From Nonomuraea aurantiaca (GTDB lineage: Bacteria > Actinomycetota > Actinomycetes > Streptosporangiales > Streptosporangiaceae), in the NCBI RefSeq assembly GCF_020215705.1, contig NZ_JAIWNB010000004.1, positions 62,001 to 126,000 on the forward strand: a stretch of DNA of 64,000 bases, given 5' to 3'. Position numbers and translations under genes: made by a program. Every line of letters starts with the position of its first letter. Within the stretch, counting starts at the first letter, position 1. The notes beneath the pieces were generated by a model, which had not been told where the DNA came from, did no database searches, and saw only the letters and a list, made by a program, of their open reading frames with translations. Below, in pieces: positions 43,250-51,870 of the stretch.

Positions 43250-43678
43250 TCAAGATAGAGATGCCTGCAAGGCCACGCATCGGACGCAGGCGCGGCGCGA
43301 GGTCGGCGCGAACGGCAGAGACCAGCCGCAGATCGGCAGAGGGCCGACCGGCTCCGCGCACAGGCCGGTGGATGTGCCGGGGAGCACGGCGTGTAGTACG
43401 GCGTCCTGCCCGCTTCCCAAGACGCCCGTCCGGTACTCGCGCGGGGGTGCTGTTCCCGCATCGGCAACGGGTTCGATGGTGAGGTCATCCCAATGGACAG
43501 GCCAACGGCGAATGCCGGCGGGCAGGTCGAAGTGATCCCCGTCAAGCCGGATCAAGGCGTTGGTTCCGTGGGTGAGGATGCTGATCACTGTGCCGCTACG
43601 CCCGATGAGCCTGGCACGGTGAGCGCGGGTTCGTGCGTGGCTGTGCAGAAGTTCCGTGATCGTGACGCGGCTTCCCAC
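43250..43678 (-). CDS. Small conserved-looking protein with a Cys-rich tail
   Basis: Unrecognised family. GTG at 43678 (142 aa) follows the upstream gene's stop by 17 nt. The N-terminal part (ITELLHSHARTRAHRARLIG, then SILTHGTNALIRLDGDHF, DLPAGIRRWPVHWDDLTIEP) looks like a small beta domain. The C-terminal part carries LC, IC and ACVRC Cys pairs that could bind zinc. It is transcribed leftward with the 128-aa gene next to it, and both diverge from a TPR-XRE/Nudix pair. That arrangement recurs in actinomycetes from my recollection, but I cannot check it here. Confidence 0.6.
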   Translation of the reverse strand: MGSRVTITELLHSHARTRAHRARLIGRSGTVISILTHGTNALIRLDGDHFDLPAGIRRWPVHWDDLTIEPVADAGTAPPREYRTGVLGSGQDAVLHAVLPGTSTGLCAEPVGPLPICGWSLPFAPTSRRACVRCVALQASLS

Positions 43679-43695
43679 TTGTCGCGTATCGATGC

Positions 43696-44082
43696 TCAAC
43701 TGACTGGCCCCGAAGGTGCCGCCTGCACGTATATCGGCTGGGGTAGGGGATGGCTTCTGCGGAGGTCCGCGTAGCGGGAGGCGACGCGACGGGCAGCCCG
43801 CTCGGGATCGAGCGCGGGATGGTAGGCGTAGATGACCCGTTTGCGGTGCGGGTCCCAGCCGGTACGCCACCAGTAGCGGTCGCCATCGCACCAGACCACC
43901 AGGCCCACCCAAACCGACACCAGGGCCAGCCCGTATTCATCGTGGATGTCGGCAGGGACGCCGAGTGCGACAAGGGCTTGGCCTATGTCGCGGGCGGGGC
44001 ATGCAAGGGGTGAGGTGGGCGAGTGATTTCTGGTTGGTTCCGGGTCATGGAGCCAGTGGACTCGGCGCGGGATCGCTCTCAT
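43696..44082 (-). CDS. Small protein of unknown function, divergent from a TPR-XRE regulator
   Basis: 128 aa from ATG 44082. No known domain. The core ALVALGVPADIHDEYGLALV, then VWVGLVVWCDGDRYWWRTGW, ends in ALDPERAARRVASRYADLRR. It reads like a short alpha/beta protein with Trp-rich strands. The residues up to about 30 are basic and may not be part of the fold, so a later start is possible. It is followed 17 nt on by the Cys-tail gene on the same strand. Confidence 0.6.
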   Translation of the reverse strand: MRAIPRRVHWLHDPEPTRNHSPTSPLACPARDIGQALVALGVPADIHDEYGLALVSVWVGLVVWCDGDRYWWRTGWDPHRKRVIYAYHPALDPERAARRVASRYADLRRSHPLPQPIYVQAAPSGPVS

Positions 44083-44232
44083 AAGCGCGTGATCGCGACG
44101 GGTGGTGGGAGTCGGTTCACGCCCTGTGTGAATGCGATAAAGCTGTGATGCGCTCGCCTGTCAACCTGCCTGTTCGTTCTGTAACTTTCTGCTTACACTC
44201 CGGATATGGCGTCGCTCGACGGAGGGGCTGAA

Positions 44233-45579
44233 GTGAGTGAGCCGAACATCCTGCTGGATGCCTTGCTTGCGGAGGCGGGCATCTCGCACGCGGGAATGGC
44301 CGCACGAATCAACAAGGCCACCGCGACCGCCCGTCGCCCCACGCGCTACGACCACACGGCCGTAGCGCGATGGGTCAGAGATCACGCCATCCCAAGGGGT
44401 GACGTTCCGGAGATCATCTGCGAGATCATCGGGCCCAAGGTCGGGCGGGTCCTCGCACTGTCAGATATCGGGATGGCGAGAACGGCGGGTGACGCCTGTG
44501 AGATGGAGTTGCCCAAGGTTGTTGACCAGGCCGTCGCCCTGTGGCGAGGAGACCTGGGGAACAAGGTCTTTCCGGTGGGCGCATCGTTGATCGAGGGCTC
44601 GGCCGCCATCGCACCGGTCTTCGAGTGGGAGAACCCGCCGTACGAGATCGACGTCTCGCAGCGAGGTCCGCGCCCACTGTCGATGGACGACGTCCAGGTG
44701 CTCAAGGACGCGCGTGGCCGCTATGAGCAGATGTACCGCAGGGTAGGCGGCATCCCGGTACGGCCGCGCCTCGTGGCCTTCCTCAACACCGGCGTGACGC
44801 CGTTGCTCAGAGGTAGCCATGACGACGAGATCGGCAGGCGACTGTTCCGGGCGGCTGGTGGGCTGATCGCGCTCGCGGGCATATGCGCGTACGACTCCGA
44901 CAGGCAGGCGCTGTCGCAGCGCTACCTGTTCCACGCGCTCAGGATGGCCAAAGCGTCGAGCAACCTGGCCTTCGGCGGCTACGTGATCGCGTTGCTGGCG
45001 AACCAGGCGATGGCCCAGGCGAAGTACCGGCGCGTCCTCCAGTATTGCGAGACAGCTCTGCGCGCAGCGCGGGGTTACCTGAGTCCCGCCCTCGCGACGG
45101 ACCTGCACATTCTCCAGGCGAAGGCGTACGCACGTGTCGGCGATCGGGCGAGTTGCCACGCGCACATGCGCCTGTCGGAGGCCACGGCAGGGCAGATCCG
45201 GCAAGGAGAGGAGCCTCCGGAGACCGGCTATGTACAACCGGGTCTGCTTGAGTGCCAGCACGCCGAGGCCCTGCGGCGTCTCGGCGACCTGACACCTGCC
45301 CAAGAGTACGCAGAGGAGGCTCTGCGTTCGGCCAGCACCTGCCATCTACGGGGGCAGGCTCACCGGCAGGCGACTCTCGCCTTGATCCTGGCCGAACGCG
45401 GCGAGCTGGAACAGGCCGTCTCCACCGCGGAAAGCATGCTCGACTGCACCGAGGGCATGGAGTCCGAGCGCCTTGCCGAGCGCATCGAAGCGGTGATGAC
45501 AGCCCTGAGCGCCCACGACACGCAACCGGTCAAGGCGTTTGTCGCTCGGGCCAGGCAGCAGGCGGGCATCCCCTTGTAA
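44233..45579 (+). CDS. XRE-type regulator with C-terminal TPR-like region
   Basis: Actinomycete-type regulator with an N-terminal XRE-like DNA-binding region (ILLDALLAEAGISHAGMAAR, then INKATATARRPTRYDHTAVA) and a long helical C-terminal half resembling TPRs (residues ~200-440). GTG at 44233 is chosen because GGAGGGG lies 8 nt before it; an in-frame ATG at 44206 precedes that site. The product is 448 aa. A Nudix gene follows in the same direction 40 bp on, and two small genes diverge from it. Such proteins are often linked to developmental or antibiotic control; the role here is unknown. Confidence 0.8.
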   Translation: MSEPNILLDALLAEAGISHAGMAARINKATATARRPTRYDHTAVARWVRDHAIPRGDVPEIICEIIGPKVGRVLALSDIGMARTAGDACEMELPKVVDQAVALWRGDLGNKVFPVGASLIEGSAAIAPVFEWENPPYEIDVSQRGPRPLSMDDVQVLKDARGRYEQMYRRVGGIPVRPRLVAFLNTGVTPLLRGSHDDEIGRRLFRAAGGLIALAGICAYDSDRQALSQRYLFHALRMAKASSNLAFGGYVIALLANQAMAQAKYRRVLQYCETALRAARGYLSPALATDLHILQAKAYARVGDRASCHAHMRLSEATAGQIRQGEEPPETGYVQPGLLECQHAEALRRLGDLTPAQEYAEEALRSASTCHLRGQAHRQATLALILAERGELEQAVSTAESMLDCTEGMESERLAERIEAVMTALSAHDTQPVKAFVARARQQAGIPL

Positions 45580-45619
45580 CGTGGTGCCGGTCCAGGCATC
45601 CACCCAGGGGAGCAGCCGC

Positions 45620-46144
45620 ATGCGCTGGCAGGTCCACTCGGAAGAACCGCTCTACACTGACCGCTGGCTCGACGTCCGCGTGGCCGATGTGGAACTGCCA
45701 GACGGACGGCATCTTGATCATCGGCTCATCCGCACCGCGCCCGGAGCCGGTGCAGTCGTCACTGACGAGCGGAACCGCGTACTGCTCATCTGGCGGCACC
45801 GCTTCATCACCGACACCTGGGGTTGGGAGATCCCGATCGGCAAGATCGAGGAGGGCGAGGAACCGATCGCCGCCGCCGCCCGCGAGGTCGAAGAAGAGAC
45901 CGGCTGGCGACCTGGCTCCTTGTCGCCACTGCTCTACACCCAGCCGACCAACGGCATCTCCGACTCCGAGCACCACATCTTCCGCGCCGACAGCGCCCAG
46001 CACATCGGGCCGCCCACCGAAGGATGGGAGGCGGAGCGCATCGAATGGGTCCCCCTGACGGACATCCGCCGCCTGATCGACAAGCGCGACATCATCAGCG
46101 GCACCAGCATGAACGCTCTGCTCTACGTCCTCGCGGGGGTGTAG
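45620..46144 (+). CDS. Nudix hydrolase
   Basis: Nucleoside-diphosphate-linked-moiety hydrolase (ADP-ribose pyrophosphatase-like from sequence type). 174 aa from ATG 45620, with GGGGAG 7 nt upstream. The Nudix box is complete: GKIEEGEEPIAAAAREVEEE then TGW, with the REXXEE Glu residues in place. The N-terminal strand HSEEPLYTDRWLDVRVADV and the C-terminal acidic EGWEAERIEWVPLTDIRRL fit the ADPRase subgroup. It is the second gene of a probable operon with the TPR-XRE regulator. The exact substrate is not determinable. Confidence 0.9.
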   Translation: MRWQVHSEEPLYTDRWLDVRVADVELPDGRHLDHRLIRTAPGAGAVVTDERNRVLLIWRHRFITDTWGWEIPIGKIEEGEEPIAAAAREVEEETGWRPGSLSPLLYTQPTNGISDSEHHIFRADSAQHIGPPTEGWEAERIEWVPLTDIRRLIDKRDIISGTSMNALLYVLAGV

Positions 46145-46188
46145 CGACTCGCGGCTGTGGTGCCGCCAGCCCTCACCGCTTCGCGGTT

Positions 46189-46215
46189 CTTCTGGTGCTC
46201 TGATGGCGCCAGAAG
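46189..46215. terminator. Hairpin after the Nudix gene
   Basis: CTTCTGGTGC and GCGCCAGAAG form a 10-bp stem with one G-T pair over a 7-nt loop, 45 bp after the Nudix stop. There is no U-run. The following 46216-46404 stretch drops in GC content and carries no convincing gene. Confidence 0.5.
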
Positions 46216-46404
46216 CGCTCAGGCCACGCAGGTCCTGCGCTACTTGCATGTCGGTCTTTCACGGGAAGTCCCGCCTCGCGCCTTCGTTATATGCCCATAG
46301 GCGAGGATGCATATGGGGTAGCCCTCAAAACGCGATCGTCTCGATTGCATCACTACTCGTCATCCCACGTCGCAGCCTATTCGCATATTGGCGATACTTG
46401 CAGC

Positions 46405-47718
46405 ATGGATACAATGGAGCCACTCCCAAGCCTACTAGAACCCGATTGGGAGACGGCCGAAACAATCCTCTACCAAGGGAGGGGGCGCATTATAGAAATG
46501 GATGTTCCCTGCGAAGTAACTGTTGATCTACAATGGCTACCTCGCCATGAAGTCCGCCTCCTTCTGTCATCGACCGTAGACGCTCCAGTTAATTAGCTGC
46601 ACCTAAACAAGCATAAGCCATTTCATGTCCATCTTGACAACCTAGCTGGACCGAATAACTTGGTCGAAGCTTATCATCGCAAGTCATCTTGGGACAAGGC
46701 GACGGCATGGCTTGCAGAAAGAACCCTAACCGGAGACGCAGCCGCTCCCATTAAATTGGTTTCGGGATCCCTCGTAAACTTCATCGAGGCCAATGGATCT
46801 CCCCTCAAAGGGGCAATAGAGGGCGTTGAGTGGGATTGGCTCGGCCGGAACAGATGGGTCGTTGAGGGCTGGGAAATCATTCTCGATGCCCATCCAGGAG
46901 CAGGCTCCACCCTCAGGCGCATTCGTGACAATGGAGGATATTCCCGCACACACGCTCTACGCATATCTACGGTCGACGGGGCGCAGTTCATGGCGGTCGA
47001 TGCTGAAGCGGCGATGGAAGCAATACATCTCGCGCTTGGATTCCTTGCCGGACGCTTTACCGCTCCCCAATTCGAAGGCATCCGAGCAAACGGGGAAAGA
47101 GCATGGCAAGAATGGGCTACCCCTAAAGTGGATCAGCTCACCCATGGACATCAAGAGCTGTGGAGTGGACATAGAGGACAGTCGATCGAACTCATGGCCG
47201 CCCCTCTCATCAAAGCCTTCCTGAATGCCGCCCGTCGCCCTACTCTGGCGTTTCTCATTCAGGCCCACCTTGGAGCGAATGGTTCTGCTCTATTGGAGCA
47301 ACGGCTCCTGCTAGCCTTCGCGGCAATAGAGCACTTAGCCTGGATCAGGCTAGTACATGAGCAGGGAAAGAATCCACAGAAGATCGATAGCAAGGGCGCT
47401 GAATGGCGAATTCGAAGGATGCTGACAGATTTCCAGATTCCTACGACACCCCCAGCCCACCTACCAACGCTGAAGGCATATGCTGCCACTACAAATATGG
47501 ATTCCGCAAAAGCGGTGACAGAACTTCGCCATGCTCTAACACATCCCAAAGACCCACACGCCTTGTATGCTCAAGTGGGACTTCTGAGAGAGGCATGGCT
47601 GCTGACCTCGCACTGGCTCAGCCTTCTGATCCTTGCGTGGGTTGACTATCGCGGAGAGGTCATCGATACGTCAGATCTTAACCGATGGGGAAGCGATACT
47701 ATAACGACCCCCTGGTGA
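46405..47718 (+). pseudogene. HEPN-like (ApeA-type?) gene interrupted by an in-frame amber codon
   Basis: One open frame runs from ATG 46405 to TGA 47716 except for TAG at 46594-46596; coding resumes with no frame change (LHLNKHKPFHVHLDNLAGP). The whole would be about 437 aa. The C-terminal ~150 residues look helical and include FAAIEHLAWIRLV and the HEPN-type motif ELRHALTHP, in which R-x4-H is spaced as in HEPN RNases; the N-terminus (ETAETILYQGRGRIIEMDVP, then TVDLQWLPRHEV) looks beta-rich. Local GC is near 50-58 percent against over 70 elsewhere, so it is probably acquired. Family assignment is an inference; ApeA-type abortive-infection proteins are one possibility. Confidence 0.65.
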
Positions 47719-47756
47719 CAAAGTCAGAACGTTCTGCCATATACGCACTGGGCCGT

Positions 47757-47885
47757 TCACGCTGAGTGGCTTTCACGTTCACTGGCCAGCCGGGGGATTT
47801 TCGCTTCCAATCGTTCGGCCTTCGCCAAGAACAGCTTGTTGCTGATCTTCTCACCTATGGACCTGCGGGCCCGTGTGAGCCCCAT
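47757..47885 (-). CDS. Possible 42-aa ORF coupled to bioN
   Basis: ATG at 47885-47883 overlaps the bioN stop as TGATG. The product, 42 aa, reads MGLTRARRSIGEKISNKLFL then AKAERLEAKIPRLASERE and a Ser/His tail: basic and helical, with no known family. The coupling overlap favours expression, but chance cannot be excluded. It ends 38 bp before the end of the lower-GC gene. Confidence 0.4.
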   Translation of the reverse strand: MGLTRARRSIGEKISNKLFLAKAERLEAKIPRLASERESHSA

Positions 47886-48490
47886 CAGTCGTCCAGGCCG
47901 CGGGCGCTGAGGGCCTCGCCCAGCGCGTCCGCGTGCCGCAACGCGCTCACCACCAGCGGCACGGCGAAGGCCCGCACGCTCCACTCCACTCCCCTGGCGC
48001 GCTGGGCCTCCCGTACGCGGGTCGCCAGGTCCGCCATGACCGGCACGCTGCGGATCGTGAGGGACAGCAGCAACGACAGCCGGAACGGATCCAGCCCCAC
48101 CCACCGCGCCGGCGACAGGCAGCGCTCCAGGAACGCCATCATGGCCTCCGTCCGCGTCGTCAGCGTGACCAGCCCGGCCAGGGCGACGGCCAGGACGACC
48201 CGGGACACCGAGGTGATCGCCGACGGCAGGTCCGCGAACACCACCTGCATGGCGAACAGCGCCACCGCGAACCAGCGGACCGGCCGCACCTGCGCCCAGG
48301 CCGCCGCCACACCCACCCCCGAGACGGCGAACAGCACCCCCACCACCAGCGCGGCGACCGCCATCGACACCGGCGCGCGCAGCAGGACGAGCACCGTGCA
48401 GCACGCCGCCAGGCCCGCGAGCTTGGCCCCCGCGGGCAGGCGGTGCAGCGGCGAGCCGCCTGGGACGTAGGCGCCGGTGAGCCCGTTCAC
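47885..48490 (-). CDS. bioN: ECF transporter transmembrane component, BioN-like (EcfT)
   Basis: Membrane coupling protein of an energy-coupling-factor transporter. 201 aa from GTG 48490, overlapping the bioM stop as GTGA. It has about four to five spans and the EcfT signature region RAQRARGVEWSVRAFAVPLV with the preceding LSLTIRSVPVMADLATRV. It would connect the BioM ATPase with BioY. Its position at the end of the bioY operon supports biotin uptake. The stop overlaps the start of a possible 42-aa ORF. Confidence 0.85.
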   Translation of the reverse strand: MNGLTGAYVPGGSPLHRLPAGAKLAGLAACCTVLVLLRAPVSMAVAALVVGVLFAVSGVGVAAAWAQVRPVRWFAVALFAMQVVFADLPSAITSVSRVVLAVALAGLVTLTTRTEAMMAFLERCLSPARWVGLDPFRLSLLLSLTIRSVPVMADLATRVREAQRARGVEWSVRAFAVPLVVSALRHADALGEALSARGLDD

Positions 48491-49170
48491 GACATGAGCT
48501 TCCGGTAGTGGCCGATGGCCGCCGGCGGCGGGGCGTCGGCCACGATCCGTCCCTCGTCCATCACCAGCAGGCGGTCGAAGTCCGCCAGCAGCGCCAGATC
48601 GTGGCTGATCACGACCACCTGCTGCGGCAGTTCGCGCAGCACGTCGGCGACCAGCCGGGAGTGGCGCAGGTCCAGCAGGGTCGTGGGCTCGTCCATGACG
48701 AGGATCTCGGGTTCGAGCACCAGGACCGAGCAGAGGGCGAGCAGCTGTTTCTGGCCGCCGGACAGCTGGTGGGCGGGGTGGTCGGCGTGGCCCGCCAGGC
48801 CGTACCTGTCCAGCACGTCCGTGACCCGGCGCTGGACCTCCTCGCGCGGCAGTTTGTGCCGGCGCAGGGAGAACGCGACGTCCTCGGCCACAGTCGGCAT
48901 CACGATCTGCGCGTCCGGGTCGGTGAACAGGAACCCGACGCGCCGCCTGATCCTGGCCGCGTGGCGGCGGGTGTCGTCGCCGAGGACGGTGACGGTGCCG
49001 GAAGTCGGCAGGACCAGGCCGTTCAGCAGCCGGGCCAGCGTGCTCTTGCCCGACCCGTTGGCCCCGATCACGCCGATCCGCCGCTCGGGCAGGCGGGCCG
49101 TGACGCCGCACAGCACCTCACGCTGCCCGAGCCGGACCCGCACGTCGTCCAGCTCGATCACCCGCACCAC
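48487..49170 (-). CDS. bioM: ECF transporter ATPase, BioM-like (EcfA)
   Basis: ABC ATPase of the biotin ECF transporter. The 227-aa product starts at GTG 49170. Walker A is GANGSGKSTLARLLN, the signature motif LSGGQKQLLALCSVL, Walker B ILVMDEPTTLLDLRHS and the H-loop VVISHDLALLADFD; the Q-loop lies in FTDPDAQIVMPTVAED. All catalytic residues are intact. It overlaps bioN by 4 nt, and a 75-bp gap with a direct repeat separates it from the thiolase gene. Confidence 0.93.
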   Translation of the reverse strand: MVRVIELDDVRVRLGQREVLCGVTARLPERRIGVIGANGSGKSTLARLLNGLVLPTSGTVTVLGDDTRRHAARIRRRVGFLFTDPDAQIVMPTVAEDVAFSLRRHKLPREEVQRRVTDVLDRYGLAGHADHPAHQLSGGQKQLLALCSVLVLEPEILVMDEPTTLLDLRHSRLVADVLRELPQQVVVISHDLALLADFDRLLVMDEGRIVADAPPPAAIGHYRKLMS

Positions 49171-49196
49171 CTACGCATCTCACCCTCAACCGGCTT

Positions 49197-49254
49197 GCTC
49201 ATCGGCTCACACCACGCACGCACTTGACCCGCTCGCTCATTGGGCTCACACCAC
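49197..49254. repeat. Direct repeat containing the thiolase stop codon
   Basis: GCTCATCGGCTCACACCAC (49197-49215) and GCTCATTGGGCTCACACCAC (49235-49254) differ by one change and one insertion. The right copy includes the leftward thiolase stop (49246-49248); the left copy repeats its last codons downstream of the gene. Confidence 0.8.
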
Positions 49255-50397
49255 CTCGAACAGGGCGGCGACGCCGAGGCCGCCCCCGACCGCCGCCGTC
49301 GCCAGCCCCAGCGTCCCCGCCGGCGCGCCCGACCGCACGAGCCGGGTGAACAGCCGGGTGACCACGACGGCTCCGGTGGCCCCCCACGGATGGCCGAGCG
49401 CCAGCGCGCCGCCGTCGGCGCAGACCCGGTGCCGGTCGGTGCCGAGCGGGTCGAGCCCGAGCGCGTCGGTGACGGCCAGCGTCTGTGCCGCGAACGCCTC
49501 CACGATCTCCACCGCCGCGATCTGTTCCATGCTGACTCCGGTACGGCCGAGCAGCCGTCGTACGGCGGGCACCGGACCCCAGCCGGGCAGGGCGGGATCA
49601 CAGCCGACGACGGCCCCGCCCCGCAGCCGGAGGCCCGGCAGCCCGGCCCCGGCGCGCAGGCGTTCCGTGGTGAGGGCGACCGCCGCCGCCCCGTCGCTGA
49701 CCGGCGAGGAGTTCCCGGCCGTCACCGACCCTCCGGGGACGAACGCCGCGGGCAGCCGCGCCATCGACTCCGGCCGCAACACCCGGGGCCGCTGGTCCTC
49801 CGTCCGCCCCTTGACCTCGACGATCTCCGCCGCGAACCGTCCCGCCTCCCGCGCGGCCACCGCCTTGGCATTGCTCGCACGCGCGTAGTCGTCCTGGCGG
49901 GCCCGATCCACGCCGCGCGCCGCGGCGAGCGCCTCGGCCGCGGCGCCCATGTCCGGGTCCGGGTGGCCGGCCGGGGTGAAGGGCGCCCGCTCGTACGGCA
50001 CGGCGGGGCTGCCCCGGTGCGCCCGCAACGGCGCGGTGGAGGCGCTCTCGACCCCACCGGCGATGACCAGCTCCATCTCCTCGCTGGTCACGGCCTGACC
50101 CGCCATCAGGATCGCGGCCAGCCCGCTGCCGCACTGCCGATCCACCGTGGCGCCGGGAACGGCCGCGCCCAGCCCCGCCCCCAGCGCCGACACGCGAGCC
50201 AGGTTCCCGCCCGGACCCATGCAGTTGCCGAGCACCACGTCCTCGATCGGCACGCCGAGGCCGGCGACGTCACGGGCCAGCGCCTCGATGACGGGCGAGG
50301 CCAGCATGTCGGCGGTCACCTCCTTGAAGGCGTGCCCGGCGGTCCCGATCGCCGTACGGCGCGCGGCCACGATGACCGGCGCGAGGTCCGGCCGCAT
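49246..50397 (-). CDS. Thiolase (acetyl-CoA acetyltransferase-like) lacking the C-terminal Cys
   Basis: Thiolase-fold enzyme of 383 aa. ATG at 50397 overlaps the ligase stop as TGATG, which favours it over an upstream in-frame start at 50412. The nucleophile Cys is in VDRQCGSGLAAILM and the catalytic His is in GGALALGHPWGATGA. The C-terminal loop reads GLATAAVGGGLG, where thiolases normally have Cys (C-x-G-x-G); here Ala stands in that place, so normal thiolysis may be impaired or altered. It is co-transcribed with an AMP-ligase and bioY, which suggests a link to acyl chain or biotin-precursor chemistry (inference). Confidence 0.85.
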   Translation of the reverse strand: MRPDLAPVIVAARRTAIGTAGHAFKEVTADMLASPVIEALARDVAGLGVPIEDVVLGNCMGPGGNLARVSALGAGLGAAVPGATVDRQCGSGLAAILMAGQAVTSEEMELVIAGGVESASTAPLRAHRGSPAVPYERAPFTPAGHPDPDMGAAAEALAAARGVDRARQDDYARASNAKAVAAREAGRFAAEIVEVKGRTEDQRPRVLRPESMARLPAAFVPGGSVTAGNSSPVSDGAAAVALTTERLRAGAGLPGLRLRGGAVVGCDPALPGWGPVPAVRRLLGRTGVSMEQIAAVEIVEAFAAQTLAVTDALGLDPLGTDRHRVCADGGALALGHPWGATGAVVVTRLFTRLVRSGAPAGTLGLATAAVGGGLGVAALFEVV

Positions 50398-51863
50398 CAG
50401 GTGAGCCGCCACAGGTCAGGGTCGCCGCCGGCCAGGCGGGCGGTGAGGAGGCCGCGGGCCGGCTTGCCCGCCGAGGTGCGGGGCAGGCTGTCCACCGCGT
50501 ACCAGCGGCGGGGCCGCTGCGCCGCGGCCAGCCCGCCGCGGGCCACGGCCTCGAGCGAGGCCCGCGAGGGCGGCGTCCCGGCTCCCACCTCGACGATCGC
50601 CGTGACCACCGCGCCCAGGTCCGGGTGCGGCGAGCCGACCACCACGACGTCGCCCACCCCCCGCACGCTCCTGAGCACCTCTTCGACGTCCTCCGGTACG
50701 ACCGTGGCGCCGCCGGTCTGAATCGCGCCGTCCCCTCGGCCGCGCAGCCGCAGGACCTCACCCGGCAGGTACGGTTCCGCCACATCGCCCACACTCATCC
50801 ACCCGTCGCCGTCCACCCGCAGCGGGCCCGCCGCGCCGGCCAGATAGCCCTCGGCCAGCCAGGGCGACCGCGCCCACACCTCGCCGAGCCTCTGGCCCGG
50901 CAGGGTCCTGACCTGGAGTTCGACACCCGGAAAAGGGCGCAGCCCCGCGCCGTCGGCGTCGGCGGCCACGAAGGACAGCTCGGTGGCGCCGTAGTAGGAC
51001 ACCACCCGTACGCCGGCGCCCGCCGCCCGCTCCCGCGGCCCGGCCGGCAGCGCCGCCCCGCCGATCACGACGGTCCGCAGCGGAGCGCCCTCCTCCAGTG
51101 CGTCCAGTACGGCCGGCAGGCAGTGCGGCACCAGGTGGGCCACGGTCGCCCGGCCGAGATGGTCGCCCAGGGAGCCGGGCGACCAGCGGCCCGGCACCAG
51201 GGCCGTGGCGCCGACGGCCAGCGCGTGCACGGCCGCGAAGCCGTACAGGGACGAGCCCAGGGGTCCGGGCACCAGGACGACGTCGGCGGGCCCGATCCCG
51301 GCCAGCTCGCTCACCCACGGGAAGGACGCGGTCCAGGACGCGCGCGTGCGGACCACGGCCCGGGGACGGCCGGTGCTCCCGGAGCTGAAACACGCCCAGG
51401 CCCGATCGCCGGCCTCCGGCTGCGGCCACGCCGCCGCGCGTGGGCTCACCTCTAGGGATCCCGTGCCTGCCTCGGCGGCTGACTGGTCCTCGCCGGGGAG
51501 GCTGTCGAGGTGACGGTCCGCGGGGATCGCGGCCCGTACGCGTTCGTCCCAGGTGGGGTCGCACAGCAGCGGCGTACCCCCTGCCAGGTCCGTCGCCAGT
51601 GCGGCGATGAGCTGGTCCACCGGGTCGGCCAGGCTGATCGCGACCAGCGCCCCGCGAGCCGGTCCCGACGCGACCAGCGCCTCACGGCCCAGCCTCGGCT
51701 CGGCCGGTGCCCCGCCGCCCGCTCCCGGCGTGGCCAGGTGCGCCGCGGTGTCACGGATCCGCCGGGCGAGGTCGGCGTAGCTCAGTTCGCCCGCCGGGCC
51801 GCACACCGCGAGACGGTGCGGGTGGTCGGAAGCGTGGCGCAGTACCTGTGCGGCGACCGGCAT
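50397..51863 (-). CDS. AMP-forming acyl-CoA ligase (ANL superfamily)
   Basis: Adenylates a carboxylic acid and, in most relatives, forms the CoA thioester. It is 488 aa from ATG 51863 with AAGGAGG upstream. A3 motif FSSGSTGRPRAVV, A5 VVSYYGATELSFV, A8 hinge RLRGRGDGAIQTGG and A10 Lys in LPRTSAGKPARGLL are all visible. The acid substrate is unknown. It is flanked by bioY upstream and a thiolase downstream in one operon, so a medium-chain or dicarboxylic acid related to biotin precursors is a possible substrate (inference). Confidence 0.85.
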   Translation of the reverse strand: MPVAAQVLRHASDHPHRLAVCGPAGELSYADLARRIRDTAAHLATPGAGGGAPAEPRLGREALVASGPARGALVAISLADPVDQLIAALATDLAGGTPLLCDPTWDERVRAAIPADRHLDSLPGEDQSAAEAGTGSLEVSPRAAAWPQPEAGDRAWACFSSGSTGRPRAVVRTRASWTASFPWVSELAGIGPADVVLVPGPLGSSLYGFAAVHALAVGATALVPGRWSPGSLGDHLGRATVAHLVPHCLPAVLDALEEGAPLRTVVIGGAALPAGPRERAAGAGVRVVSYYGATELSFVAADADGAGLRPFPGVELQVRTLPGQRLGEVWARSPWLAEGYLAGAAGPLRVDGDGWMSVGDVAEPYLPGEVLRLRGRGDGAIQTGGATVVPEDVEEVLRSVRGVGDVVVVGSPHPDLGAVVTAIVEVGAGTPPSRASLEAVARGGLAAAQRPRRWYAVDSLPRTSAGKPARGLLTARLAGGDPDLWRLT

Positions 51864-51870
51864 GACCGGT

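Noticed and set aside
43739..43912. Longer N-terminus for the 142-aa Cys-tail protein
   Set aside because: The extension overlaps the coding part of the 128-aa gene in another frame and is Arg/Pro-rich without conserved features.
46145..47760. Prophage or integrative element
   Set aside because: Lower GC and a foreign-looking gene, but no integrase, flanking repeat, tRNA or phage structural gene was found.
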